A DNA stretch of 64,000 nt, from NCBI GenBank assembly GCA_030386875.1, contig CM059579.1:20370484-20434483 (forward strand), given 5' to 3'. This document shows positions 1 through 9,335 of this stretch, in pieces. Numbering within the stretch: the stretch's first letter is position 1; each line of letters starts with the position of its first letter. A program made the position numbers and the translations under genes. Origin of the DNA: Morinoia aosen (taxonomy: Eukaryota; Arthropoda; Malacostraca; Amphipoda; Talitridae). Under the pieces are notes generated by a model that was given only the letters and a program-made list of their open reading frames with translations, was not told the DNA's origin and did not search any database.

Positions 1-252
1 ACGCGGAAGCTATGCATCAGGTGCATAGGAATATCACATTGAAAAATAAGTTATGACACATGATAAAAGTTACAGGGAAAAAGTAGCAGGTGCTGACAAA
101 CAGGGTAGCAGTGAACCGAAAAAAGATGGTCCGTAACAAAATAAAAACAACAAAAGAAAGGCCTACCTAACCGCTAGCTCGTGAGCTCACATATTATCCC
201 AGGGAGCGATAACTCACAAAGAAACAATAGTTGCATCTCCCTGAGGGGAAAT
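1..252 (+). repeat. Interspersed repeat family 1, copy truncated by window start
   Basis: This stretch shares an ordered series of landmarks with copies near 8.9, 28.7, 36.0 and 42.3 kb. They are GTGCTGA(A/C)AAACAGG, then CAGTGAACCGAAAAAAGA, TGGTCCGTAACAAAA, AAGGCCTACCTAACC, a CTGGGAGCG-like block (here CAGGGAGCG) and a final CTCCCTGAGGGG. No coding capacity or terminal inverted repeat is visible, so it could be a short non-autonomous element of unknown class. The orientation given is arbitrary, but consistent across all entries for this family. Confidence 0.7.
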
Positions 253-1164
253 ATGAGAGGAGGTGCAATTCGTACGACGTAGCTGCGTGCAGCATAGGCG
301 CAGAGCTCCCACACACCGACCTCAGCTTCTGTTACTGCGTTGACTGCGGCGTGCTCCACAAATGGTGAATGGCGAGATTATCACAGTGTGGCTGCCCCAC
401 CGGTGATCACAAGTTCACTCTTTATTAATACTAAATCAAATCTAAATGAAAGTACGATCCATTTAACTTTAGTCAATTTCATTATTGAATAGTACCATTG
501 GCTCTAAATTCAGCTGAGCATTAAACTTCAGTTCAACCCGTCGCAGTCAACGCGCACCGCCTCCAAAATTTTTATGCATCCCTTAGACGTGCACCGTATC
601 TACACCAAAGAACTTTTCTTCAATTCCTCTGAAAGCTTGCGAACACTTTTCTGAATCAAATTTTAACGACTGAAATAACTTTCCTCAAAATGTGTCTAGA
701 AAAATGGGTTACATGAGATGCTACAGCCCCACTGGTTTCTCAAGTTAAAAAAATTTTTAAGAAATTATTGAAAGAAAATTAATAGCGCTTATAAGTGATG
801 CATTTCTTCTCAATGTAGACTGTATCAGCAATAAGTGCAATAGCCCTGACGGGCTCCTGTGGCAAATTATTATTGCTGCGACGAACCATTCCAGGAGTGT
901 GCTTCACTTAGCCGCGAATGAGCGAGTCCGCTAAAACATTTCCTCTATACAAGAACAACACACTTTTCGCATCGCTGACATCCCCTGAGATGTTCCGCTT
1001 CAGAAAATACTGCAGGCCTTCGGAAGCGAATCAAGAAGCTGAATTTTTGATGCATCAGAAATTGACGTAAAATATTGAGTCCCATGTGGGACGGGTTCTA
1101 AATTGAACGCGAGGCATAAACAACAGCGGCTCGACAGTAAGGCTCTCAAGACAAGCTGGGTCCT
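253..1164. other. AT-rich unique sequence, no gene seen
   Basis: Stops are frequent in all frames. I recognise no domain, RNA gene or repeat here. Confidence 0.6.
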
Positions 1165-1375
1165 CACGTGAGCGTTAACTGCAAACTGCCATTAGTTACT
1201 TCCAGCTGCAACTGCCGAGTGCAACACCGAACTACAATTCCAAACAGTAGTGTAAAATTACAATTGCTGTTACCACTGCAAAGTGATACTGTCAACTACG
1301 GTTCCCATCAACAACTTCTCTCGTTACAAAGTACAATTGTGAGCTACGATATCAAACTGCAGTTGCGACCCGAAG
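1165..1375. repeat. Degenerate minisatellite-like stretch rich in AACTGCA/TGCAACTG
   Basis: Motifs such as AACTGCAAACTGCC, CTGCAACTGCC, CCACTGCAAAGTG and AAACTGCAGTTGCGA recur every 20-25 bases with many substitutions. Similar wording appears at 6,850-6,960 and 23,785-23,800, and less clearly at 26,300-26,440. It looks like the eroded remains of a short tandem repeat. A short open frame over it is not convincing as coding. Confidence 0.35.
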
Positions 1376-2739
1376 ATAGGAACTTTAGAGTCGTCTAACA
1401 AAGCGTTTAGAGATTTACCGGAATTTTGCCGAAAATCTGACGTTTCTCGAGCGTGACTATCATAATGTAATGAACCGAGTACAACTGAATGACAGTGTAC
1501 AAATTCTTGATGTAGAATAGATCCACCTCTATCCTTATTAGAGCAATAACGCCCATTTCCATCGTGAGACCTCCATCTCAATGTCTGCACCTCGGCGCAA
1601 GAGCATGGGCAAAAAGTCAGCCGTTGTTCCATTTTTTATTTTTATTGCGAGGTGGATTGTTCACGGATCCTGAGAGCAAATCCCTGGCGTGTCTGTGAAA
1701 CGCAGGCCTGATCTCTCATCAGCATTGGAAGACATCCTTTTCGTCGGGTCTAATCTGTGCCGGGCCCTGGGTCTTGTTGTGATCGTGCTAGATCCCTGCC
1801 GCCGGTGATGGGCTCAGGGCAAGTCCTGGCCATACTCATGCTTGACACGAAAGCGTTCACTTTCTAATGGCCCCTTTTGGCTCACGCGCACCTCAAAACC
1901 TTTGAATGCGGCCCGAATGCGAGAGGAAGAAGGTCTTGCGCTCGCTAAAACCGACTGTCGGTCCAATGCCGGTAGGGTGACGGTAGAAATAGAGGCGTTC
2001 GGACAGAAAGATGGAAGCTGTGGATGCGCCAATGCAGGTTCCAATACACAGCAAGGCTCCTACTCTGCATTTAGACGCGCTCTTCAGTCGCCTTGCTTGC
2101 TAGTCTCTATAAAGTCGCCTCTCGGATAGAGAAAGTGTAGTTTTATCATTGTTTTCGCGTGAATTTTTAGAGCGAAATTACTTTCACTCACCATTTCAGA
2201 TCTATAGTATATATTCCAGAGAATAGTGCAGAAATTGTTAACGTCACGTTTCCAGCGTAGAATTTTTTTGGTTCGCTGTAATTTCCTCAACAGAATGCAA
2301 GTAATCGTCGTAAACTCTTTCTTCTTTCATGTGGCATAGGAGAACGGAAGAGAAGCCTGTTACAGCGTTGGCTCAAATGATTTGTTCCGACCAAGAAAAG
2401 AATTGGATTAAATGAGCTGTGATGCCAACAGTTCAATAACGTCGTTTCTCAAGGCTGAAATTTGAAATAATTTGGAGCTATCCGACATTAGATCAACAAA
2501 ATGCAACCGAACTTAGCGTGTTGAAAAAAAATTATCATGAATAATTGTAAGAACACATTCTGAGTTGGTGAAAAAGTTGGATGCCTGTATAAAAATGAAA
2601 TATTTTGATGGGATATAATTTTATTCAGCATTAACCTCTCCTCAAAATTTACTCACCTGTACTGCATCAATGCTGTTTCTTTTCAGCTGCCATAGTAGGA
2701 GTCGTAGTATCATAGTTGAAGGCTCTGTTTCCATTGCAA
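1376..2739. other. Unique sequence, no gene seen
   Basis: The part at 1,640-2,100 is somewhat richer in GC than its surroundings and has short overlapping open frames on both strands (under 105 codons). None resembles a protein family I know. The rest is AT-rich without recognisable features. Confidence 0.55.
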
Positions 2740-3110
2740 AGATCTTTTCACAGAGGAAAGAAGAAACATTTAGTATTGACTAAGGTTAACGTAGAATCTA
2801 TACCCAAGGAATGTTCCCGCAAAGATACACTGCGCATAGAAACGGCAATTTAAGAAGGAAGAGGAAAGAAAGACAAGTAAGAAATAGCGAAGATTTGAAA
2901 TCTGAGAGAAGCTAAGTGAACACAAAGACCAAAGTCCCGTAGGCCTGGCTATAGCTGAGGTAACTTAACAGTACCTCCCCTGGGGACGCCAGTAGCCCAT
3001 GGGGTAGGCAAGCTTAGCTAAATTTTCTAAACTTATTGTCTCTGTCAAAATCTATTGTCTCTACTTTAACGTATTTTCTATATTATGCCCAACAAACTCC
3101 CACTTGGAGT
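2740..3110 (+). repeat. Interspersed repeat family 2 copy
   Basis: The first part resembles family 1: a TTTAGTATTGA block, GAATCTATACCCAAGGAATG and GCGCATAGAAACGGCAA. The 3' part is different: AAAGTCCCGTAGGCCTGGCT, AGCTGAGGTAACT, CAGTACCTCCCCTGGGGACG. The same 3' block occurs at 15,472-15,800 and 33,664-33,985, which defines family 2 as either a chimera with, or a subfamily of, family 1. Confidence 0.6.
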
Positions 3111-3279
3111 GTAATTTCTTCGGCACTTCATAAAAGCTAAAAAAAACTCAGAAGTACGATAAAAAGAAACGACGCACGTGAATAAGAATCTAATTTGCGC
3201 ACAAAACCAATTTTGTTGTATTCGTTTTTTCTCTGCGTATTGTTATAACAGACTTTTCGAAATCAGTTGAAGGCCGTTG

Positions 3280-3600
3280 AAGTTATTATACCTTTCGAAG
3301 CACGAAGTGGTAGAGGAATCTATGAGTAAGGTGTATTCCCTCACCTTGCACATAAAAAATCAAAATTCAAAAAAAAGGCTTATGAAACAAGGTAAATGTC
3401 GAAGAAGAAATCAATAGCTGCTGAAAAAAAGGACCACAGTGAACTGAAAAACGACAGTAAAAAATGTATAAATACATTTCAACATAAGGGAAGCGAACCT
3501 CACCTCCAGCTCATGACCTAACATTTTCAACCTGGAAGCGCCAATTCTCACAGACACATACACAATAGATCCCTTTGTGAGAGAGATTGTGCCGAATAAC
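3280..3600 (+). repeat. Interspersed repeat family 1, degenerate copy
   Basis: The landmarks appear in the usual order but with more divergence: GAATCTATGAGTAAGGTGTA, AGCTGCTGAAAAAAAGGACC, CAGTGAACTGAAAAACGA, CTCCAGCTCATGACCTAACA and CTGGAAGCGCCAATTC. Confidence 0.5.
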
Positions 3601-5307
3601 CTTAGCAACCGCATCAATAAAATCAAACGTGGACATTTGACAATCATAACATCAGAATCAAGCCGTTAACAATGGAGCTATGAGTTTTGCAGTCACATTA
3701 CCATTAGTTCTTAGAAAATCTAAAATTTTACTCACAAAGTCATTAACTTATTGCAAATCTAAAATTTATTAGCTTCCCGCTGTCACATGATTATACTTTT
3801 TGTAATCCTATTATAAAAAATTTCTGATCTAAATTGAAAAACTTTCAAATTCATAAAGGTCATCAATTCCCTGCAGTCGAGAAAGAAAAAACTGCTCAAG
3901 AATAAGAGACACAAGCTGCTCTCACGCCCAGCGATACACTATGTATTTTTTTGGATTCCAGTAGCTTGTAAAATTTAAAGTCCATTCAGTAGGCTCCAAT
4001 TAGCACTAATTTTCTCTAATGAAACTGAGCTCCGTTCTATTCATTCGCGCTCGAGTCCATTGGATGAAGAGCGTTCCTAGAAAAAGCAATAAAAACAATC
4101 TTCATAAATCTGTAAAACTTTCGGACGTATTCTCAGTAGTTGGTCGGGTCATTGGAGTTAATTTCTTTAAGAATCCCACGCCCTGAAAAATGTCCGGGTG
4201 CTGAAGCGGAGGACGCCTTGGTGTTCATGGAGCATCATCAACTGATTATAACTGCAGTTTTCAAAAAAGAGTTCTCTAAAAGACCGTTCCCATTACACTT
4301 GCTACATACGTTGCCCGGCCAAAACTTTCCTAAAGAGATCATAATGCGATATCATTTTTTTTAATGAAATCGCAATGAATGAAAAACTCGATTCACTCCT
4401 CCAACTTTTGCCATTAAAAACTATTTTTTCGCGCGGGATTAAATGACCTGGCAGAAGTAGTAGATTTCCAACTGTTTTTTCATTGAAGTCATTACGGCAA
4501 TGAGGCGCGGCGTCGAGAACAACAGCACGGCGTCGAGAGCTGTAGCTCCCTGCCCAAGGAATAATACAAAGCCATTTACGGCGTCTAATCAGCGCGGAGA
4601 CGGCTAACTTTGTAACAGCATGCTATCGCCAGAGTGACTAATTATTATTGGTTATTCATGTTCTTAGGCTTAGCTTTATGAGCATAATTAATTAATTCAC
4701 AGCAAAATGGGTGAAGTATTTTTACATGTATGTGTTCTACTCATGCTCACATTGTGGGGAGATTTCCATCAAAAGACCTCTTTCTGAAGGCTGCTCAGAG
4801 AAATAGGGGTTTCAATCTAGCTCCCGGTTACTCGTTATGCATCGTAAAATTGTGATGAAAGGTAAAACATACCCGTCCACGAACCCTGCTATTCTGTCAG
4901 AGAATATGCAACAAGTTAGGTGAAAAAAGAAGCCTTGCAACGGATGGCATGTAGAAACGTATATATCTGTGGAAATGTTCAATTTTAATTTCTGATTTTA
5001 ATTAACTCGAACGCGAAAACACCTTAATTATAAACGCGCGAAATCAAAATATTTCAATCGTGATAAGTACGAATACAAAATTCTTCGGTTAAAATTATTA
5101 TTAAACAGCTCGTGACCCTTTGGGTTTGGCCCTCATGCAGAGAGGCACTAAGATGAAGAGCTACGTTACAGTTTAGCGAAAAATAATCTAGTATTCATAC
5201 GCAAAAACTCAATACCACTGTAAAGCTCATTAAACTGAATTTAGATGTACATGATTTGGGTGAAGGGACTATGAAGTTTGCACATCTTTGTGTGGACAGG
5301 AATTGTA
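3601..5307. other. AT-rich unique sequence, no gene seen
   Basis: No open frame above about 75 codons and no recognisable motif. The sequence just before 5,308 could hold the decayed N-terminal part of the transposase that follows, but I cannot read it. Confidence 0.5.
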
Positions 5308-5620
5308 TTCTGCAATGATGAAGACCACTTCCATTTGTCGGGAATGTTTAGTGTACATCCCTCTCAACACTGTTAAGGCACTAACCTTCATGAATTGCGT
5401 CAACAACCACTGCTATCAATGGTTACTCTCTGGCGTAACTTAGGAGATTTCGACAGGTGGTATTTTGCCGAAGAATAAAATGTTCCAATGACTGATCAAC
5501 CCATTACTCTGAAATGCTTGATATATTTCTCTATCTGAATGTCATCGAATTTCTCACTGATCTTGACCCTGACAGTCTACGTTTCCAACAAGATGGTGGA
5601 GCATCGCACATCTCTTTATG
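5308..5620 (+). pseudogene. Tc1/mariner-superfamily transposase relic (DDE domain fragment)
   Basis: The reading frame from 5,308 gives FCNDEDHFHLSG, which matches the first catalytic block (F-S-D-E-x-H-F-H-L-S-G type) of insect Tc1/mariner-like transposases. After one in-frame TAA, the same frame gives NLHELRQQPL and VTLW, the segment that normally follows it. The frame is then broken. From 5,532, in another frame, it reads LDPDSLRFQQDGGASH, the second catalytic block (W/R-F-Q-Q-D-G-A-x-x-H type). The two aspartates at 5,317 and 5,592 are about 92 codons apart, which fits the family. I do not see the third acidic block (S-P-D-L-x-P-x-D). Stops at 5,374-5,376 and 5,476-5,478 plus the frameshift make it non-functional. 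The enzyme normally cuts and pastes its own element between terminal inverted repeats; I cannot locate those here. Confidence 0.78.
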
Positions 5621-5689
5621 TTCACTCGGAATACAGCACGGCATGCTGACAAGTCACGTATCGAAGGTCTAAACACTTTGACTGCGGCA

Positions 5690-5905
5690 GGTAAAATTGA
5701 AGTTCACTATTCAACTAAAATTTAAAATTGTGGTAAATGATGTTGAAGACAGTAAACATTAACTGGATCACGTCATCATTTATTTTTCATTAAGTATTTT
5801 AGAAAATTGAGTTTTTGACTCGTAGTCGATCAGCAACATTACGGAAATTCCGTCCATGCACCCCTGGTGCCTCCCGTCGCAGCCAAAATGTTAAGGCAAC
5901 TCGTG
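5690..5905 (+). repeat. Interspersed repeat family 3, copy 1
   Basis: This aligns by eye with 28,480-28,690. Shared blocks include AAACATTAACTGGATCACGT (AAACATCAACTTGATCATGT in the other copy), AAAATTGAGTTT, a TCAGCAAC/TCACCAGC block before GAAA(A)TTCC/CCCC, and a GTGGCGCA-like end. It lies just downstream of the transposase relic and may be the 3' non-coding part of that element, but the second copy has no transposase beside it that I can read. Confidence 0.5.
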
Positions 5906-7043
5906 AAATCTATGTTTCACGGGAGACTATTCGTATCACAATATGAAGGACTCCCAAAATAAATAACAAATCTACCCCGGTTGCAGCAAAAAGGATAAGA
6001 TTTTTCAAAGCCTCTCGAGATAAAAGTTCATTCATATTGTACTGTGCTATAGGTAGTTGAGCTTTTCCCGGTGTATATATTAGGAACTCCACAAATGTTA
6101 AAAATTTCTGCATATTTGTTCCTTATGTTTGTGTCAGAAATTTGTAAGAATATCCCTTAAGAAATTAACATTTGAAACAGATCGTCTCCTCAATACAACT
6201 GACAAGGAGGCAAAGTTTTGCCCTTCATTAGAACCGAAAGCCAAATGAAGAATTTTCCCACATTTTGTAACTGAGATCAGGGTGTTAAAATTTACCACCT
6301 AAAGTAGAACGGGGACGGTGACATGGGAGCACACTTGCCTACAAAAGACAAGGCTATCAGAGCTTGATAAGTATATGGATAGGGAGAAACACACTCAATA
6401 TCAATCTTTATAAGCACGAACATAATATTTTCAGTTGTAAAAATGGCAACACGGAATATTTAAATCGTACGTGAACGAACACAGAACATTCAAATCGAAT
6501 AGGTAAATCAAAATAATAAATTAAGTACGGTAATACAAAACCGAAATGATCAGGTCAAATGCGCATCACACGAAAATGCTCCAATTTACGCTTTAATGAG
6601 TGCGATCGGGAGTGCTTAGAAAATAATAATACTGGTTAAGCAGATTGAGAGTAAAACGAAAGAGAATGAATAAATGAAGATAGTAAATAGGAAAATAGTA
6701 GTGACCGTACGTTGATCAAACGACAAATTATATCATAAGTGAAATAGTGAGGGGAACTCAAGAATATAGGTATGCTCCTAATGATGTCTCGACAGATAAA
6801 ACTTACAACACAAACCCATAACAACATGTTTTGACTTTTGTGAGAACACTTTTATGTCAATTACCCCCAATGCGAGGTGCAGCTGATAACTGCCACTTTC
6901 ATCTGCAACTTCAACCACTACAAAGTGCAATTGTCAGCAACGGTACCAGGCCGTAGTTGCGAGCATGGCGAGGACTTTTTCCACATCGGCCGAGGGCAAT
7001 CAATGAATATGAGATATGAATCACTAAAAAATTCATTACACAT
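5906..7043. other. AT-rich sequence, no gene seen
   Basis: Short open frames only. At 6,850-6,960 there is a degenerate patch (GGTGCAGCTGATAACTGCCA, CACTACAAAGTGCAATTGTC) resembling the 1,165-1,375 stretch. Confidence 0.5.
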
Positions 7044-7215
7044 TTGAAGAAAATTGGGAATATTTTATTGATTTTTCGCTCGAGCGTCACTAGCATCACT
7101 GCCCAGCTTAAGATACTGGTGAATCATACTGAAGTTGAGATAGAACAACTGTACGAGTTATTAAAGTATTGTAATGTGCAGGAGTTTGATAAAGTTGTAG
7201 CTTTGTCGCCTTGTC
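7044..7215 (+). other. Possible exon fragment, weakly chemoreceptor-like
   Basis: One frame translates to a hydrophobic start (KKIGNILLIFRSS), then SITAQLKILVNHTEVEIEQL and LLKYCNVQEFDKVVALS. The order of a TAQL-x-IL segment, an acidic stretch and an L-x-x-C-x-x-x-Q-x-F segment recalls the loop between membrane helices in insect odorant receptors. This is a resemblance from memory only. There is no intron-exon model, and the fragment is short. It could equally be chance. The fragment at 7,245-7,541 lies on the opposite strand, so the two cannot be neighbouring exons of one gene without an inversion. Confidence 0.18.
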
Positions 7216-7244
7216 CCTTTACCGTTCGAATCCTTTGGCTATTA

Positions 7245-7541
7245 TTATCGTTGTTGGACCGGCACTGACATCAAGTCGTCACCGACAGCACGGTGAAGGA
7301 ACTGCCAAAGAACTCCAAAGATCGCATGAAGATACAAATTCGGCATGAAACAGAGCAAAGCTACGGCGGTGTAAGAGAGAATTCCGAAATCCAGCTCGTC
7401 AAGTGGAGAAACGGTTAATCCACAAGGAATGAGGAATAAAATGGGTAGAATATTTCTTGGACAATTCTTAAAATGAAACTTTCCGACTTCCATATCCAAT
7501 AACACTTCGTGGCCTGTTCTAATGAGAAAGGTTAGCCTCAT
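7245..7541 (-). other. Unassigned 98-codon open frame with two hydrophobic segments
   Basis: Read on the minus strand from an ATG at 7,541, it has hydrophobic stretches at about residues 30-43 (ILPILFLIPCGLTV) and 54-82 (from ILSYTAVALLCF to VLWQFL). They are separated by an acidic SPLDELDFG linker and followed by a basic then acidic tail. This is the layout of a two-helix piece of a membrane protein, but I recognise no family. No flanking exon with clear splice sites was found. It may be a real exon, a decayed one, or chance. Confidence 0.2.
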
Positions 7542-7899
7542 TCGTATGAGCTTAATTGACTAGAAGACACAAATGAAATGAACAAACGGGACTCGCAAAT
7601 TAGGTCTCCTGACGTACGGGGAATGATTGGAGGCCCCAACCGCTTTCAGTGTATTGAAAAAATATTTCTTGATTTCAGAAGTTGAGGAGCCCGGCGAGAC
7701 AAACGACTGCAAAACGTCGACATTACTCGCTAACATTTGCGGTCAATGTAATTTGTATGTGATAAGTTGGCGATGTACAACACCAATTTACCGAAGTTCG
7801 CGATTTGTCTTTTCATTCAGGCAATGCTAGGGTTACTTATCACACTCTTCAATCAGACCATCTAGCCAAGCATGCAGTGTAAGATAACCTCACCAAACA

Positions 7900-8178
7900 G
7901 AGGTTAATCTCACGTAGCAGGCAATTCTACCAATCAGGAAATCCTACCAATCGGAGAATACTCCAATGAGGAACTTCTACCAATCAGGAGATCCTACCAA
8001 TCAGGCAATTCTCCAACGAGGAATTTCTACCAATCGGAAGATCCTACCACTTAGGCCATCTCACCAATCAGGGCACGGTCACAAACCAAGTAATCTCACC
8101 AACCAAGCAATCTCACCAATCAGGGAATCCAACTAATCAGGGAATGGCAGCAATCAGGCTATCGCAGCAGCCAGGGAT
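7900..8178. repeat. Degenerate 17-bp minisatellite, about 16 units
   Basis: The unit is close to CTACCAATCAGGAAATC. It repeats head to tail with 16-18-bp units and many substitutions: CTACCAATCGG, CTCCAATGAGG, CACCAACCAAG, CAGCAATCAGG. Many units carry CCAAT. The divergence implies an old array. No open frame follows the period. Confidence 0.85.
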
Positions 8179-8929
8179 GTTCAAACGAAGCAGCCTCACA
8201 TTCTGCAGGCGTGCAGCACGAGCGCGCCGCACGCTGGCAATCTGCTCACTAACAGGCGACATCAAGCCTGATGCAGTCAGCCTCTGATGGAACTCTATTA
8301 GAAAAATTCAATTTTGCGATCCAATATGGATGAGATAAACACTTTGTTGAGTGTACCTGCCCGCACTTCCCTGCGGCGCTGATTGCTGCGCAAGATTGAG
8401 AGAAAAATTTGCTTCTGTTAATCTACCGGCTGCGCTGTGCAATAATGTGAGCGCTTTCACGTGTGGCAAAAGGCATGCATGGAGCTGAGTGACTCGTATC
8501 ATACAGTGGACCAACAGAACAAGCCGTCACAATCGCAACACGCCTAATGCGGCTCTCGAAGTGCAGTGGGTCTCCTCTATCTCATTTTTACATCCTCAGT
8601 CCGGAAGAAACATCGATGTGCGTCTCTATTTTAATACCTCTCACAACATTGCATTCTTCAAATGTGGCGTAAGATCATACCTCTCCGAAATGTGAAATTA
8701 ATTACTGATGAAAGTAAATTAGCTCATCTGAAGTTAAATTCTGAAATTAGCGCTTTTGATCACTCAAACGCCAAATAGTTCATGAAGAAGATTTTGTACA
8801 TCGTGTTATAGCGCATCTTGTACAGTTTTTTCTGGAGTATCAAATCGTCTCAAAAATTATCCTCAAATTTTTTTGAGTGATTAAATTTTCTATTTGATGG
8901 CAGTTTACGGATTAAATATTTTTATGTTA
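8179..8929. other. Unique sequence, no gene seen
   Basis: Slightly GC-richer at 8,200-8,260. Two short overlapping open frames (68 codons each, one per strand) match nothing I know. Confidence 0.5.
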
Positions 8930-9335
8930 GCTCAGATTAGATTAGACTAGATAAGTTAGTTTAACCCTCGTTAAACGCAAGCGATGTGTTCCAAAGAGAG
9001 GAAATGCAAAAACACCATTTAATATAGAGTTTAGGAAACGGAAAATCTGTGCACAAGGTGTGCTTCCACGCAAGACCTCTCGCGCTAGAAATAGAAAGTT
9101 GGGAAAGCAGTTTGTAAAAAGAAATATAAAAGTTGGAGAAAGTAGCGGGTGCTGTAAAACAGGAGAACAGTGAACGGAAAAAGATGGTCCGCCACTAAAT
9201 AAAAGGCCCATTCTCTTGCAACAAAAGGAAGGCTTACTCAACCTTCACTGGGGTACTTCACATTTTCCCCCTGAGAATACTTATTCCCATAAGCACAGAA
9301 GTTGTATCCATCATGCAGAGGCGATGTAATGGTAT
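8930..9335 (+). repeat. Interspersed repeat family 1, near full-length copy
   Basis: It begins with a GATTAGA-rich segment and GATAAGTTAGTTTAA, also present before the copy at 42,258. It continues through GTGTTCCAAAGAGAGGAAAT, ACCATTTAATATAGAG, CACAAGGTGTGCTTCC, AGATGGTCCG and CAACAAAAGGAAGGC to a degenerate GAGG end. No coding sequence is visible. Confidence 0.75.

Noticed and set aside
7200-7240. tRNA-like B box (CGTTCGAATCC)
   Set aside because: There is no A box at the right distance and no paired acceptor stem.
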